A DNA stretch of 64,000 bases from assembly GCF_006965485.1 (NCBI RefSeq), contig NZ_CP041360.1:310001-374000 (forward strand). Reading direction: 5' to 3'. The position numbers were made by a program, and so were the translations under genes. This stretch comes from Spirosoma sp. KCTC 42546. GTDB taxonomy: Bacteria; Bacteroidota; Bacteroidia; Cytophagales; Spirosomataceae. A model generated the notes under the pieces. The model did no database searches, had not been told where the DNA came from, and saw nothing but the letters and a program-made list of their open reading frames with translations. Of the stretch, positions 16,809 through 25,893 are shown one piece after another; position 1 is the stretch's first letter; each line of letters opens with the position of its first letter.

Positions 16809-17645
16809 TTAAATTGTCGGGATAGGAAGTGCGCTATTAATGAGGTTAGTAACTGGCCTGCTGGATTGTATTTGTGAATTGATTTCGGCCTCTTGCGTTA
16901 AATCCATCGTGTAGTACAGAAGACTCCAGTTGCCATCATGGTCTTCAACCAATGCACTCAGCGACTCAACCCAGTCGCCGGAGTTCATGTAAATAATACC
17001 GTCGAGTTCTCGGATGGCGGGTTGGTGAATATGCCCGCAGATCACTCCGTCGCAGTTACGAGCGCGGGCTAGCTCAGTCAATTTTTGCTCGTAATCAGAG
17101 ATATAGCTAACAGCCTGCTTGATGCGCGATTTAATCAGTTGAGACAGGGAATAATAGGGTAAACCGCGCCAGTTTCGGTAGTTATTATAAAACTTGTTGA
17201 CCCAAAGCAGAAAGGTGTAACCTATATCGCCCAGATAGGCCAGCCACTTCATTTGGGAGGTAATAGAATCGAAGACGTCGCCATGGGTGACGTAGAACTT
17301 TTTGTCGCCTGAGCTGAACGTATAATCTTTGCGAATTGAAAAATTCTTACCCACTTTGAGGGGCATTACCTGATCCAGAAAATCGTCGTGATTACCCCGT
17401 AGGTAAACAACTTTTGTATTGTAGTGAACGATTTGTCGTAAAACCGTTTTAAAAAAAGCAGTGTGTTTTTTCTTCCAGGTACCGTATTGTTTCAATTGCC
17501 AGCCATCAATGATATCGCCATTCAGGATAAGCTTTTGACAAGAGTAATTTCGCAGAAACTCGGTGGCCTCTTTTGCTTTCGACCCGGCAGTGCCGAGGTG
17601 AATATCGGATAGCACAATTGTGCGGAACTGGGTGCTTACTTGCAT
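16809..17645 (-). CDS. LpxH-like UDP-diacylglucosamine diphosphatase family protein
   Basis: A 278-residue calcineurin-like metallophosphoesterase. Metal-binding motifs are in order: SDIHLG (about 14-19), NGDIIDGW (about 42-49), LRGNHDD (about 78-84), THGDVFD (about 115-121) and GHIHQP (about 205-210). The overall form matches the Bacteroidota proteins annotated as UDP-2,3-diacylglucosamine diphosphatase, the lipid A step that makes lipid X. The annotation is by family; the partner glycosyltransferase 14 bp downstream could mean a different glycolipid substrate. ATG start is followed at once by conserved sequence. Confidence 0.82.
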   Translation of the reverse strand: MQVSTQFRTIVLSDIHLGTAGSKAKEATEFLRNYSCQKLILNGDIIDGWQLKQYGTWKKKHTAFFKTVLRQIVHYNTKVVYLRGNHDDFLDQVMPLKVGKNFSIRKDYTFSSGDKKFYVTHGDVFDSITSQMKWLAYLGDIGYTFLLWVNKFYNNYRNWRGLPYYSLSQLIKSRIKQAVSYISDYEQKLTELARARNCDGVICGHIHQPAIRELDGIIYMNSGDWVESLSALVEDHDGNWSLLYYTMDLTQEAEINSQIQSSRPVTNLINSALPIPTI

Positions 17646-17757
17646 GAACGAAACTAGACATCATACATGATGTAAGATTTATCACACTGTTACTAAATTG
17701 ACAAGATTATAGCTCTAAGAGCGCAATGGTTCATATTGACTTAACAAACAACAACTA

Positions 17758-18390
17758 ATGGAAAATCCAGTGCTTATTTTCGGGGCGGGGAGCCTGGGCC
17801 TGACGGCTTTAGACTTGTTTCAGCGTAACAGTGTGGTGGTTTACGGACTGCTGGATGATAATAAAGAATTGCACGGTAAAGAGTTTGGCGACGTATCGGT
17901 GCTGGGCGAAACAGATGATGACGGTTTTCTGAAACTAATCGGGCATAAGTGCGAAGCCTTCGTGGCTATTAGTGATGCCCGCGTACGAAAACGCTTAGTC
18001 AAGATGCTGAACGAACGACGGAAAGTGCAACCGGTAAATGCAATTCACGACACGGCAACGGTTTCCATTATGGCTACAATTGGCCACGGAAACCTGATTG
18101 CAGCCCGCGCCGTCATTAATCCGTATGCAGAAGTGGGGCAACACTGCATTATTCAGTCCGGTGTAATAATTGAAACCCAGGCAAAACTTGGTGACTACGT
18201 CCAGGTTGGAACGGGCAGTGTAGTAAACAGTGGCGTAACGATTGAAGAAGGAGCTTTTATTGGAACTGGTGCCAAATTAATTTCCGGCATTACAGTTGGC
18301 AAAGGGGCACGCATTGGAGCGGGATCAGTTGTAGTAGAAAACGTAGAGGCTGGAGCAACCGTATTTGGAAACCCTGCTAAGAAATTGTAA
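17758..18390 (+). CDS. NeuD/PglD-like sugar O- or N-acyltransferase
   Basis: A 210-residue protein with an N-terminal Rossmann-like sugar-binding domain (VLIFGAGSLGLTALDLF at 5-21, then LLDDN) and a C-terminal left-handed beta-helix of hexapeptide repeats (about 95-200; GHGNLIAARAVINPYAEVG, IEEGAFIGTGAKLI). This is the NeuD/PglD family that acetylates nucleotide amino sugars for surface glycans. The neighbouring GDP-L-fucose synthase and glycosyltransferase fit a surface-polysaccharide role. It ends 22 bp before a long inverted repeat. Confidence 0.85.
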   Translation: MENPVLIFGAGSLGLTALDLFQRNSVVVYGLLDDNKELHGKEFGDVSVLGETDDDGFLKLIGHKCEAFVAISDARVRKRLVKMLNERRKVQPVNAIHDTATVSIMATIGHGNLIAARAVINPYAEVGQHCIIQSGVIIETQAKLGDYVQVGTGSVVNSGVTIEEGAFIGTGAKLISGITVGKGARIGAGSVVVENVEAGATVFGNPAKKL

Positions 18391-18411
18391 GAAGCGTATT
18401 TAAGTGGAGTA

Positions 18412-18487
18412 GGTAAAGTAAGTGGAGTGAGTTTAGTGAGTGCGTTAGATGTCGTCCACTCGCTAAACTCACTCCACTTACTTTACC
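18412..18487. repeat. Long inverted repeat IR1
   Basis: Two 31-nt arms (18412-18442 and 18457-18487) pair completely apart from one T/G position that is a U-G wobble in the plus-strand transcript; the loop is 14 nt. It lies between convergent genes (the acyltransferase and GDP-fucose synthase) and probably acts as a bidirectional transcript end. There is no U-tract after the stem. The arms are built from short AGT/GGAGT-like units. Confidence 0.92.
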
Positions 18488-18496
18488 AAAATACTA

Positions 18497-19438
18497 TTAT
18501 TCGACATAGAGAACCTCATTGGCCAGAAAATCCTGGTAGGTGCGTTCGAGGCCCTCTTTTAGTTCGGTTTTGTGTTTCCAACCCATATTATGAAGACGGG
18601 AAACATCCATAAGTTTTCTTGGGGTACCGTCTGGTTTATCGGTATTCCAGCGTAGTTCACCTTCGAAGCCTACGATTTCTTTGATGAGTTCGGCTACTTG
18701 TTTGATCGTTACATCTTCGCCCGTACCAATGTTCACGAACAACTCGTCGTTATAATGTTCCATTAAAAAGAAACAGGCGTCGGCGAGGTCGTCGGCGTGG
18801 AGAAATTCGCGCATCGGCGAACCTGTTCCCCAAACTTCTACGGTTGGCTGGTTGTTAATTTTTGCTTCGTGGAACTTCCGGATCAACGCAGGCAATACAT
18901 GTGATCCTTGCAGATCGTAATTGTCATTTGGGCCATACAGATTAGTGGGCATGGCCGAAATGAAGTCACAACCATATTGGCTTCGGTAAGATTCACACAA
19001 TTTAATACCCGTAATTTTGGCAATAGCGTAGGGCTCGTTCGTTGATTCAAGGAAACCGCTCAGCAGGTATTCTTCTTTGAGGGGCTGTGGGGCTAGCTTT
19101 GGGTAAATACATGATGAGCCCAGGAACAACAACTTCTTAACACCTGTTTGATAAGCATGATGAATAATGTTCGATTCAATCATGAGATTATCGTACAGAA
19201 ATTCGGCACGATAGGTGTTGTTAGCCATAATGCCACCGACTTTGGCCGCAGCCAGAAACACATATTCGGGGCGTTCCTGCGCAAAAAAGTCGGCAACAGC
19301 CGTCTGATTACGCAAATCCAGCTCAGACGATGTTCGGGTTATAATAGTAGTGTAGCCTTCAGCTTGAAGTTTACGAGTAATAGCCGAACCGACCATGCCT
19401 CGATGTCCGGCAACATAAATACGGGCCTGTTTTTCCAC
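18497..19438 (-). CDS. fcl: GDP-L-fucose synthase
   Basis: This enzyme epimerises and reduces GDP-4-keto-6-deoxymannose to GDP-L-fucose with NADPH. The 313-residue protein has the nucleotide motif [10 protein letters not shown] (about 11-20), the catalytic Ser in [10 protein letters not shown] and the Tyr-Lys pair in [10 protein letters not shown], all characteristic of Fcl/WcaG. Length is normal. The start is a GTG at 19438; no in-frame ATG precedes the Rossmann strand. GDP-mannose 4,6-dehydratase, its usual partner, is not in the window. A -7 element lies about 75 bases upstream. Confidence 0.95.
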   Translation of the reverse strand: MEKQARIYVAGHRGMVGSAITRKLQAEGYTTIITRTSSELDLRNQTAVADFFAQERPEYVFLAAAKVGGIMANNTYRAEFLYDNLMIESNIIHHAYQTGVKKLLFLGSSCIYPKLAPQPLKEEYLLSGFLESTNEPYAIAKITGIKLCESYRSQYGCDFISAMPTNLYGPNDNYDLQGSHVLPALIRKFHEAKINNQPTVEVWGTGSPMREFLHADDLADACFFLMEHYNDELFVNIGTGEDVTIKQVAELIKEIVGFEGELRWNTDKPDGTPRKLMDVSRLHNMGWKHKTELKEGLERTYQDFLANEVLYVE

Positions 19439-19512
19439 GAGAATTGATTATAAACAAACCGCCGACTATTGGCGGACGAGTTGATAAAATAATAAGACTT
19501 TATAAAGCGTTG

Positions 19513-19520
19513 CAAAACTA
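19513..19520 (-). promoter_or_regulatory. Bacteroidota -7 element upstream of fcl
   Basis: On the minus strand this reads TAGTTTTG, a full match to the TAnnTTTG consensus, 75 bases upstream of the fcl GTG. A TTG lies 15 nt further upstream, closer than the usual -33 spacing, so the -33 part is weak. Confidence 0.5.
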
Positions 19521-19553
19521 ACAAACTTCAGGGACCAATCGTTTGCCCGTACT

Positions 19554-20576
19554 ATGTTTGCTTATACCTTAAAACTACCGATTTTTTTCATACTGGCAAT
19601 CGGTATGACCATTTCTGGTGCTCAGGCGCAACCTGCAAGTACTGCGCCGTCTTCACTCACAACGGCGTCGAAACCAGTTTTGGCTCCATCCGGTGCGGCT
19701 CCATCGCCCTTTGCCCCGTTCACATCTGTGCCTTCATCACTTACAACGCTTGGTTTACCAACCATGTCGTCGTTAAAGGAGCAAAAGGATGCTTACGTTG
19801 CTGGTATAATGCCTGATTTAGGCCTGAAAGTGAAGCAGTTAAAGAAGCTAAAAGCTGAGAAAAAATCTAAAAACAAGCTATCGAAGACCGAATATGAAGG
19901 CTTGTCGATGGTCAAGGCATATACAAAATTCGGCAGTGGAGATCGGACTATTGTTGAGGAATTTCACGTCCTTCGCGATAACGATGCGGCTAAACCGTTG
20001 CCTTACGTTCGGGAAATCTTTCGGTATTATCAGAAATCAGCCCGGGTAACAAGTTCAATTGTCAAGGACGAAGGCGCTGGATTGTTACTACACGGTTCTT
20101 ACAAACGCTATCAGAACGGTGATTTGGTAGAGGAAGGATTTTATTATGCGGGGATGAAAGACGGTCGTTGGGAGAAGTATGATGCTAACTTTATGCTTGT
20201 CGACAAAACCCACTGGCATTGGGGCGTACCCGCCGAGTCACAGTTAGTGTATTATGATTCTACCCACCGTAAGATCAAGGAAATTGTTCCGAAAGAGTAC
20301 GGGAAGGTAAAAGGCACCTACATGGCGTTCTATGAAAACGGTCTGCTAGCCGAAGAAGGAAAGTATGACAATGGCGTAAAAGTTGGCCGCTGGACAGAGT
20401 ATTATCCTATTAATCCAAGTGGCCGTCGGATGCGACGAAAACTCATTCAATACGCCAGCGACCAGTGGGATACCGAATTTGAGCCTTACACCATAACCGA
20501 ATGGGACGAAAAAGGCAAAGTTACCTTTGAGCAGTCGAAGAAAAAGATCGTACAGGACGACGAAACGGAGAATTAG
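19554..20576 (+). CDS. Secreted MORN-like repeat protein
   Basis: A 340-residue exported protein: signal peptide about 1-25 (ISGAQAQ), then a low-complexity Ala/Ser/Pro/Thr-rich segment (about 26-75), then a domain ending in MORN-variant repeats of the YwqK-like type, for example YKRYQNGDLVEEGFYYAGM and YENGLLAEEGKYDNGVKVG (about 190-290). Such repeats form short beta hairpins; proteins of this type are widespread in Bacteroidota with no fixed function. Some databases label them toxin-antitoxin system YwqK antitoxins, but no toxin is seen nearby. Confidence 0.75.
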   Translation: MFAYTLKLPIFFILAIGMTISGAQAQPASTAPSSLTTASKPVLAPSGAAPSPFAPFTSVPSSLTTLGLPTMSSLKEQKDAYVAGIMPDLGLKVKQLKKLKAEKKSKNKLSKTEYEGLSMVKAYTKFGSGDRTIVEEFHVLRDNDAAKPLPYVREIFRYYQKSARVTSSIVKDEGAGLLLHGSYKRYQNGDLVEEGFYYAGMKDGRWEKYDANFMLVDKTHWHWGVPAESQLVYYDSTHRKIKEIVPKEYGKVKGTYMAFYENGLLAEEGKYDNGVKVGRWTEYYPINPSGRRMRRKLIQYASDQWDTEFEPYTITEWDEKGKVTFEQSKKKIVQDDETEN

Positions 20577-20593
20577 TTTTGGTGGAGTAAGTT

Positions 20594-20667
20594 AAAAAGT
20601 GGAGTGGGTGTAGTAAGTGCAGTGAGTTAATCAACTCGCTGCACTTACTACACCCACTCCACTTTTT
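20594..20667. repeat. Long inverted repeat IR2
   Basis: Arms of 35 nt (20594-20628 and 20633-20667) pair fully with one U-G wobble in the plus-strand transcript and a 4-nt loop. It lies between the convergent MORN-like and TPR genes, and its right arm touches the TPR stop codon. Its arm vocabulary (AGTGGAGTG, GTAGTAAGTG) resembles IR1 and IR5. Confidence 0.92.
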
Positions 20668-21469
20668 ACTTAAAAACCCCCTTGGGGTCTGGCTGTTTAG
20701 CCATTAATTCGTTGAGGTAACCAAAGTCGAGCACCGAAAGATCAAGCTTGTGAGCCTGGTGAAAATACTCCCACGCTTTGGGGTAATCTGCTTTTAAATA
20801 CTGGACAAGCGATAGTTTTTGAAAGGATAAGGCATTCGGATTAAGGGATACCGCTCGCTCCAAATGCCCTTCGGCATCTGACAATACATCCTCATTTGGC
20901 TTTTCCTGATATTGCTTAATTTCTACAGTTGCCAGATCGGTCATCAGAACGGTATTACTATCGTCAACAGCTATTCCTTTCTTCATCATTCGGATAGCAT
21001 CGGGTAAGCGATTCTTCTGATAACAGACCACGCCTAATCCCCAGTAGGCATCGGCGTTTCGGTCGTTAAGCAACCAGGATAAATTGAAACGGTGGGCGGC
21101 TGTATCTAACTGGCCGCTGGCAATATAATCCCAGCCCCGAGCTGCAAAAAAAACACTAGCTTCGGTTCGAGTTCCGAAATTACGATCGCAATCATTCAGA
21201 AAATGAATTTCCTCATCGATCTGCGCTGTGGTTTTTGGCCGTTCACCAAACAGAGGGAGCGTATTGACTGATTCACCCGTATCGGCAGGGCCGCCAATTG
21301 ACGTGGATTCCGTTGCTAAAGCAGCTTCCTCCAGATTTTCGTGTACCGATTTAGACTGCCGAACCGGGTCGCCCGAACGTGCCGACGTAATGAACTGCTT
21401 AGTTTGTGCAGCCGCCAAAAACGGTAACGCAACTAAAGTACACTGTATCAGCTTGATCCGAACGCTCAT
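20666..21469 (-). CDS. Secreted tetratricopeptide repeat protein
   Basis: A 267-residue protein with a signal peptide (about 1-21, FLAAAQT) and at least four TPR units from about residue 105 on (RGWDYIASGQLDTAAHRFNL, AYWGLGVVCYQKNRLPDAI, ending with YLKADYPKAWEYFHQAHKL). The first 100 residues are low in structure. It is probably a periplasmic or surface scaffold; no partner can be named. It sits between a helicase gene on the same strand and a convergent MORN-like gene. Confidence 0.78.
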   Translation of the reverse strand: MSVRIKLIQCTLVALPFLAAAQTKQFITSARSGDPVRQSKSVHENLEEAALATESTSIGGPADTGESVNTLPLFGERPKTTAQIDEEIHFLNDCDRNFGTRTEASVFFAARGWDYIASGQLDTAAHRFNLSWLLNDRNADAYWGLGVVCYQKNRLPDAIRMMKKGIAVDDSNTVLMTDLATVEIKQYQEKPNEDVLSDAEGHLERAVSLNPNALSFQKLSLVQYLKADYPKAWEYFHQAHKLDLSVLDFGYLNELMAKQPDPKGVFK

Positions 21470-21543
21470 AGGAAATCACTATACCTGAGGTATATGCTTT
21501 GGTAAAACGAAAGGAGCATCTAAATTAGTGCATTATCTGCAAA

Positions 21544-22947
21544 TTAGCGACGCCCACCCCGAGGCCCAGACCGCTTTGCCCCGCCAACTTTATGGCTGGA
21601 TCCACCCGGACGAGGTCCTGGTTTACGCGAGAAGGGTTTCTTGACACCGGCTTCTTTTGCTTCGGCTATTGATCTGGCTTTTCCGGGGGGTAGATTTTTT
21701 GCTTTCTTGTCATGAAAAGCGCCCAGAAACTCTGGATTATCTTTTCGGCGTTGCTCATCAATTTCCCGAAGCATTGCCTGTTGTTCATCAAACGGAGTTT
21801 CTGTAACCTCAACATTAGCCGGGAGCGGTTCCCTGGGAATAGTCATGCGGATAATTCGTTCAATTTTCTGCACATGATACTCCTCTGCCGTAGTCAGAAA
21901 CGTAATAGCCGTTCCCGTATGATTAGCTCGACCAGTCCGACCAATCCGGTGCACATAGTCTTCGTAGATCAGCGGTAAATCGAAATTGATAACATGACTC
22001 ACTTCGGCCACATCAATGCCTCTGGCGGCCACGTCTGTAGCTACCAGCACCTGCACGTTCCCTTCTTTAAACGCATCCATGGCATTGATCCGTGTATTCT
22101 GGCCTTTATTGGCATGAATAACCCTGATCTTATCGGTCTCTACCACTTTACGTGCCAGAAATTTATAGATGTTCTCTGCAGTGCTTTTCGTTCGGGCAAA
22201 AATGATAACCCGTTGGAAGGCATCTTTATTAATCAGATAATCCAGGAGATTAATTTTCGTGCGAAAATTTGGCACTTCATAAATTACCTGACTCACCATT
22301 TCGGCAGTTGATGCCTGTGGAGTTACTTCTACTTTGACTGGCGCTTCCAGAAACTCAGCCGATAGCCGTTCAACACGTCCACCGAATGTTGCTGAAAAGA
22401 GCAAGTTTTGCCGTTTTGTTGGAATAATCTCCAAGATTGACCGGATTTGGGGCATAAAGCCCATATCCATCATTTTGTCAGCTTCGTCGAGCACCAGTGT
22501 ACGAATATCTTTTGTGACGATCTCGCCAAGCCGGTACAGATCCATAAATCGCCCAGGTGTAGCAACTAGTAAATCGACTCCTTTGCGAAGTGTTTCAATT
22601 TGCGTTTTAGGACCCAGACCGCCGTAAAGTGCCAGATGGCGCAAGCCAGTATATTTGCCTAACTCACTTACCGCTTCATTAATCTGCATGACTAATTCAC
22701 GCGTTGGGGCCAGAATGAGCGCGCGAGGAGCAGTACCTTGTGCGTACTTAATTTTCATGAGCAGCGGTAGTAAGTAAGCCGCCGTTTTTCCTGTGCCGGT
22801 TTGGGCAATGCCCAGCACGTCATGATTACCCAAGCTCAGCGGAATAGTTTGCTGCTGAATGGGGGTTGGTTCTGTATAGCCGAGTTCCGCCACAGCATTA
22901 AGTAGCTGACGGTTCAACTCGAACTGCTCAAAAGAGGTGATTTCCAT
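21544..22947 (-). CDS. DEAD-box RNA helicase (RhlE type)
   Basis: A 467-residue ATP-dependent RNA helicase. Motifs in order: Q motif TPIQQQT (about 28-34), Walker A AQTGTGKT (48-55), PTRELV (81-86), TPGR (130-133), DEAD (154-157), SAT (185-187), and in the second domain ARTKSTAE, VATDVAARGID and HRIGRTGR. The last 75 residues are Lys/Arg/Gly/Pro-rich and likely bind RNA. The layout matches RhlE-like helicases involved in ribosome assembly or cold response. Its start lies 15 bases from inverted repeat IR3. Confidence 0.93.
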   Translation of the reverse strand: MEITSFEQFELNRQLLNAVAELGYTEPTPIQQQTIPLSLGNHDVLGIAQTGTGKTAAYLLPLLMKIKYAQGTAPRALILAPTRELVMQINEAVSELGKYTGLRHLALYGGLGPKTQIETLRKGVDLLVATPGRFMDLYRLGEIVTKDIRTLVLDEADKMMDMGFMPQIRSILEIIPTKRQNLLFSATFGGRVERLSAEFLEAPVKVEVTPQASTAEMVSQVIYEVPNFRTKINLLDYLINKDAFQRVIIFARTKSTAENIYKFLARKVVETDKIRVIHANKGQNTRINAMDAFKEGNVQVLVATDVAARGIDVAEVSHVINFDLPLIYEDYVHRIGRTGRANHTGTAITFLTTAEEYHVQKIERIIRMTIPREPLPANVEVTETPFDEQQAMLREIDEQRRKDNPEFLGAFHDKKAKNLPPGKARSIAEAKEAGVKKPFSRKPGPRPGGSSHKVGGAKRSGPRGGRR

Positions 22948-22961
22948 AGGAAGCAGTCGGT

Positions 22962-23050
22962 AAGTCGGTAAGTCGGTAAGTCAGTAAGTGGCTGGTTCGA
23001 GCAGGATACACTTGTGTCAGCCACTTACTGACTTACCGACTTACCGACTT
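22962..23050. repeat. Long inverted repeat IR3 with tandem octamers
   Basis: Perfect 33-nt arms (22962-22994 and 23018-23050) with a 23-nt loop. The left arm is built from an 8-nt unit (GTCGGTAA) repeated about three times and then a variant; the right arm is its exact complement. It lies downstream of the fructosamine kinase gene and upstream of the helicase gene, both on the minus strand. Confidence 0.93.
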
Positions 23051-23060
23051 ATCAACTTTT

Positions 23061-23957
23061 TTAAAACTGTTTCAGTATTCGTTCCACGCCACTAACGTAA
23101 CCTGACCCAAAGAGATTCACATGAACGAGTAGTGGGTATAGATTATAGATGCCAACACGTTCATTAAAACCACTCTGAAGCGGGAAAGCTTCATCGTAGG
23201 CATCATAGAATCGCGCATCAAAGCCAGCAAATAATTTAGTAAAGGCGAGTTCGGCTTCCCGGAATCCATAATAAACGGCGGGGTCAATCAGTGCCGGAAG
23301 CCCGCTTTCATTAATCAGTACATTCCCCGACCATAAATCGCCGTGTAGGAGCGCCGGACGTTCGTTCGGAATCAAATCAGGTAAGCGTAGACGTAAGCGA
23401 AACAACGCATCATAGGCCTGTTTCGATAGCAAACCTTTGTACAGCGCTAAACCGGCCTGAGGTAGCAGCCGGTGTTCGAAAAAGAAATCAAAACCATCTG
23501 CGGTAAGCTTATTGGTCTGTGGTAAAGAACCAATGTAGTTATCGAAGTTTAAACCAAATTTAGGTTGCGTACAGGAGTGTAAAACCGCTAATTTCTGGCC
23601 TAATGTTTCCCAGTATGTTTTGGCGGGTTTCCCAAAGTCAATGTATTCCAGAATTAAATAAGACTTGCCCAGGTGACGTCCATGCCCAATCACTTGCGGA
23701 ATCTGAAATGCGTTAGTTGGGCGAAGCAAATCAAGCCCCATTGCTTCAGACTCGAACATGCTTGGCGGTTCTGTAGACTGGTCCTCGAACTGATTCCATT
23801 TAATGAAGAATACCCCTGCCGACGAAAATACCTGAGCCGCCGTATTGATGTCACCGCCCGATAAAAACTGGGTTTCGATCACATCAACGGATTGACCTAA
23901 TACAGAAAACAAGATGTTTTCAAAGAAGGAGAATTGCTCGTCGCCCCAGAAATCCAT
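23061..23957 (-). CDS. Fructosamine/ketosamine-3-kinase family protein
   Basis: A 298-residue protein of the fructosamine-3-kinase family, which phosphorylates sugar adducts on protein amines so that they fall off. The aminoglycoside-phosphotransferase-like catalytic loop is LLHGDLWSGNVL (about 203-214, Asp207) and the metal-binding LIDPAVYYG follows (about 223-231). The N-terminal lobe has LSGGDINTAAQVF in place of the glycine loop and FIKW with the ATP lysine. Length is normal. Divergent from anmK across 123 bp. Confidence 0.9.
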   Translation of the reverse strand: MDFWGDEQFSFFENILFSVLGQSVDVIETQFLSGGDINTAAQVFSSAGVFFIKWNQFEDQSTEPPSMFESEAMGLDLLRPTNAFQIPQVIGHGRHLGKSYLILEYIDFGKPAKTYWETLGQKLAVLHSCTQPKFGLNFDNYIGSLPQTNKLTADGFDFFFEHRLLPQAGLALYKGLLSKQAYDALFRLRLRLPDLIPNERPALLHGDLWSGNVLINESGLPALIDPAVYYGFREAELAFTKLFAGFDARFYDAYDEAFPLQSGFNERVGIYNLYPLLVHVNLFGSGYVSGVERILKQF

Positions 23958-24080
23958 GCGTTATATAGTGAATGATTTACGCGGTTCCCTGTCGCGATTT
24001 TTGGTAGTTTTCCGGTCCAATTAATCAATGGCCCAGTAAAGGGGAACTGTAAACGGTAAACCAGGAACCATAAATTTAAA

Positions 24081-25277
24081 ATGAACGCTCAAATTCAGCA
24101 ACTATATCACATTGCTCAGAAGCCCACACGCCGAATTATTGGCCTTATGTCGGGTACCTCACTCGATGGCCTTGACGTAGCCTTATGCCGAATTTCAGGT
24201 GCCGGACCAACTACTCAAGTCATACTAGAACGCTTTTCTACTGTGCCTTATGATGAAGAGCTGAAAGCTGATATCCGAACAATCTTTGCCAAGACCGAAA
24301 TTGAATTTGAGCACCTATGTTTGCTAAATCCATATATCGGCCGGTTACATGGGCAGATGATTCTCGATTGCCTGCGTAACTGGGCTATTGAACCTGAAGC
24401 CGTCGACATTGTTGCCAGCCACGGCCAAACGGTCTATCATGCCCCCAAAAGTCAGCACCAGCGTGATAAGTTCCCGAATGCTACCCTCCAGATTGGCGAT
24501 GGTGACCATGTTGCCGCCATCACCGGTGTGATAACAGTTAGCGATTTTCGTCAGAAACATGTTGCTCACGGTGGCGAAGGAGCTCCCTTAGCTGTTTATG
24601 GAGACTATTTTATGTTCTCAAAAAAGGACGAAAATCGCCTTCTGCTTAATATGGGCGGTATTGCTAACTTCACCTACTTACCTGCCGATGAGGATGCGGG
24701 GAGTGTATTTACAACCGATACGGGACCGGGGAATACAATTTTAGATGCTTATGCCCGAAAATTGTTGAACAAGCCTTATGATGAAGATGGTAAACTGGCC
24801 GCTCAGGGTAAGGTGAACCCGATTTTGCTCAACGCTCTAAAAACAAACCCTTTTTTCGACGCGCCATTCCCAAAAACAACAGGTCCTGAAGTGTTTAATA
24901 TGGCTTACGTTGAAGAAGCTCAAAATCGCAGCCGAACCACCGATTTATCAGATGCCGATTTAATGGTCACCCTGGTCCAGTTCAGTGCCGAAACCATAGT
25001 TGATGCTATTCGGCGCGTGATGCATTCTAGCGAGACATACAGTGTCTATATGAGTGGCGGAGGCATGCACAACCCTGTACTGACGGCTTCACTAAAGCAA
25101 TTGTTGCCTAACTGTACCTTTAGCATCACCGATGAGCTCGGTATCAGTGGTGATGCTAAAGAAGCCGTTTTATTTGCCGTGTTGGCTAATGAAAGTCTGG
25201 CCGGAGGAAACACGTCATTTGGCAACAGGCAGGGCGTGCCAAGCGTGACGATGGGAAAAGTTAGTTTTCCCCGTTAG
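24081..25277 (+). CDS. anmK: Anhydro-N-acetylmuramic acid kinase
   Basis: AnmK phosphorylates 1,6-anhydro-MurNAc recovered from the cell wall to MurNAc-6-phosphate. The N-terminal hallmark IGLMSGTSLDGLDVALCRI spans about residues 20-38; further family motifs are ASHGQTVYHAP, LLNMGGIANFTYLP, TTDTGPGNTILDA and YMSGGGMHNPVL. These correspond to the ATP-phosphate, sugar and catalytic Asp regions of the hexokinase-like fold. The 398-residue length is slightly above E. coli AnmK. It overlaps the convergent mog gene by 4 bp. Confidence 0.95.
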   Translation: MNAQIQQLYHIAQKPTRRIIGLMSGTSLDGLDVALCRISGAGPTTQVILERFSTVPYDEELKADIRTIFAKTEIEFEHLCLLNPYIGRLHGQMILDCLRNWAIEPEAVDIVASHGQTVYHAPKSQHQRDKFPNATLQIGDGDHVAAITGVITVSDFRQKHVAHGGEGAPLAVYGDYFMFSKKDENRLLLNMGGIANFTYLPADEDAGSVFTTDTGPGNTILDAYARKLLNKPYDEDGKLAAQGKVNPILLNALKTNPFFDAPFPKTTGPEVFNMAYVEEAQNRSRTTDLSDADLMVTLVQFSAETIVDAIRRVMHSSETYSVYMSGGGMHNPVLTASLKQLLPNCTFSITDELGISGDAKEAVLFAVLANESLAGGNTSFGNRQGVPSVTMGKVSFPR

Positions 25278-25798
25278 CTTTTTGGCCGAAATACCTTCAT
25301 CTTATCGGCATCTGTAGTCAGAAAAGGTCCGCCAATCAGGTCAATGCAGTAGGGTATCGCCGGGAAAACAACCGACAGGCATTGACCTATGGCGGTTGGT
25401 TTTCCCGGCAAATTAAGCATCAGTGTCTGGTTACGGATACCCGCCGTTTGGCGTGATAAAATGGCTGTAGGAACGTATTTAAGGCTTTCCTGACGCATCA
25501 ACTCGCCAAAACCGGGCATCATTTTCTGGCAAACAGCTTCGGTGGCTTCCGGTGTAACGTCGCGTAGAGCGGGACCGGTACCCCCTGTCGTTACGACCAG
25601 ACAGCAACCTTCTACGTCGGCCAGTTCGATTAATGTGGCTTCGAGTTGATCCTGTTCATCGGGAATAACGCGATACACAGGTTCCCATTGACAGGTGAGC
25701 CAATCCGTCAATAAGCTAACAACCGCCTTGCCCGGAATGTCTTCATAAACACCCGCACTAGCGCGATCCGAAACATTGATAATGCCGATTTTAATCAT
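25274..25798 (-). CDS. mog: Molybdopterin adenylyltransferase
   Basis: This 174-residue MogA/MoaB-family protein adenylylates molybdopterin before metal insertion. The fold-defining motifs are present: IGIINVSDRASAGVYEDIPG (about 3-22) and VVTTGGTGPALRDVTPEAT (about 68-86, the MPT-binding GGTG loop). It could serve the sulfite-oxidase-like protein encoded at 38031, the only molybdoenzyme seen here. It stands alone, without other moa or moe genes nearby. The start is directly preceded by an AT-rich inverted repeat (IR4). Confidence 0.92.
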   Translation of the reverse strand: MIKIGIINVSDRASAGVYEDIPGKAVVSLLTDWLTCQWEPVYRVIPDEQDQLEATLIELADVEGCCLVVTTGGTGPALRDVTPEATEAVCQKMMPGFGELMRQESLKYVPTAILSRQTAGIRNQTLMLNLPGKPTAIGQCLSVVFPAIPYCIDLIGGPFLTTDADKMKVFRPKS

Positions 25799-25810
25799 GA
25801 TTTGTAATTA

Positions 25811-25886
25811 ATGTAAAATGAATAATGGTTAATGTATAATGATTGACAAATCTGCCATTACACATTAACCATTATTCATTTTACAT
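25811..25886. repeat. Long inverted repeat IR4 (AT-rich)
   Basis: Two 31-nt arms (25811-25841, 25856-25886) with a 14-nt loop. One position is A/C on the plus strand, which becomes a U-G wobble in the minus-strand RNA, the strand on which both flanking genes are transcribed. Arms are repeated AATG/TAATG words, quite unlike IR1 or IR3. Confidence 0.9.
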
Positions 25887-25893
25887 TTTAAAC

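Noticed and set aside
21480..21494. Small TATACC-GGTATA hairpin upstream of the TPR gene
   Set aside because: Only six AT-rich pairs; expected by chance in an AT-rich gap.
22959..23050. Possible CRISPR-like array
   Set aside because: The 8-nt unit is too short and has no spacers; it is an arm of an inverted repeat.
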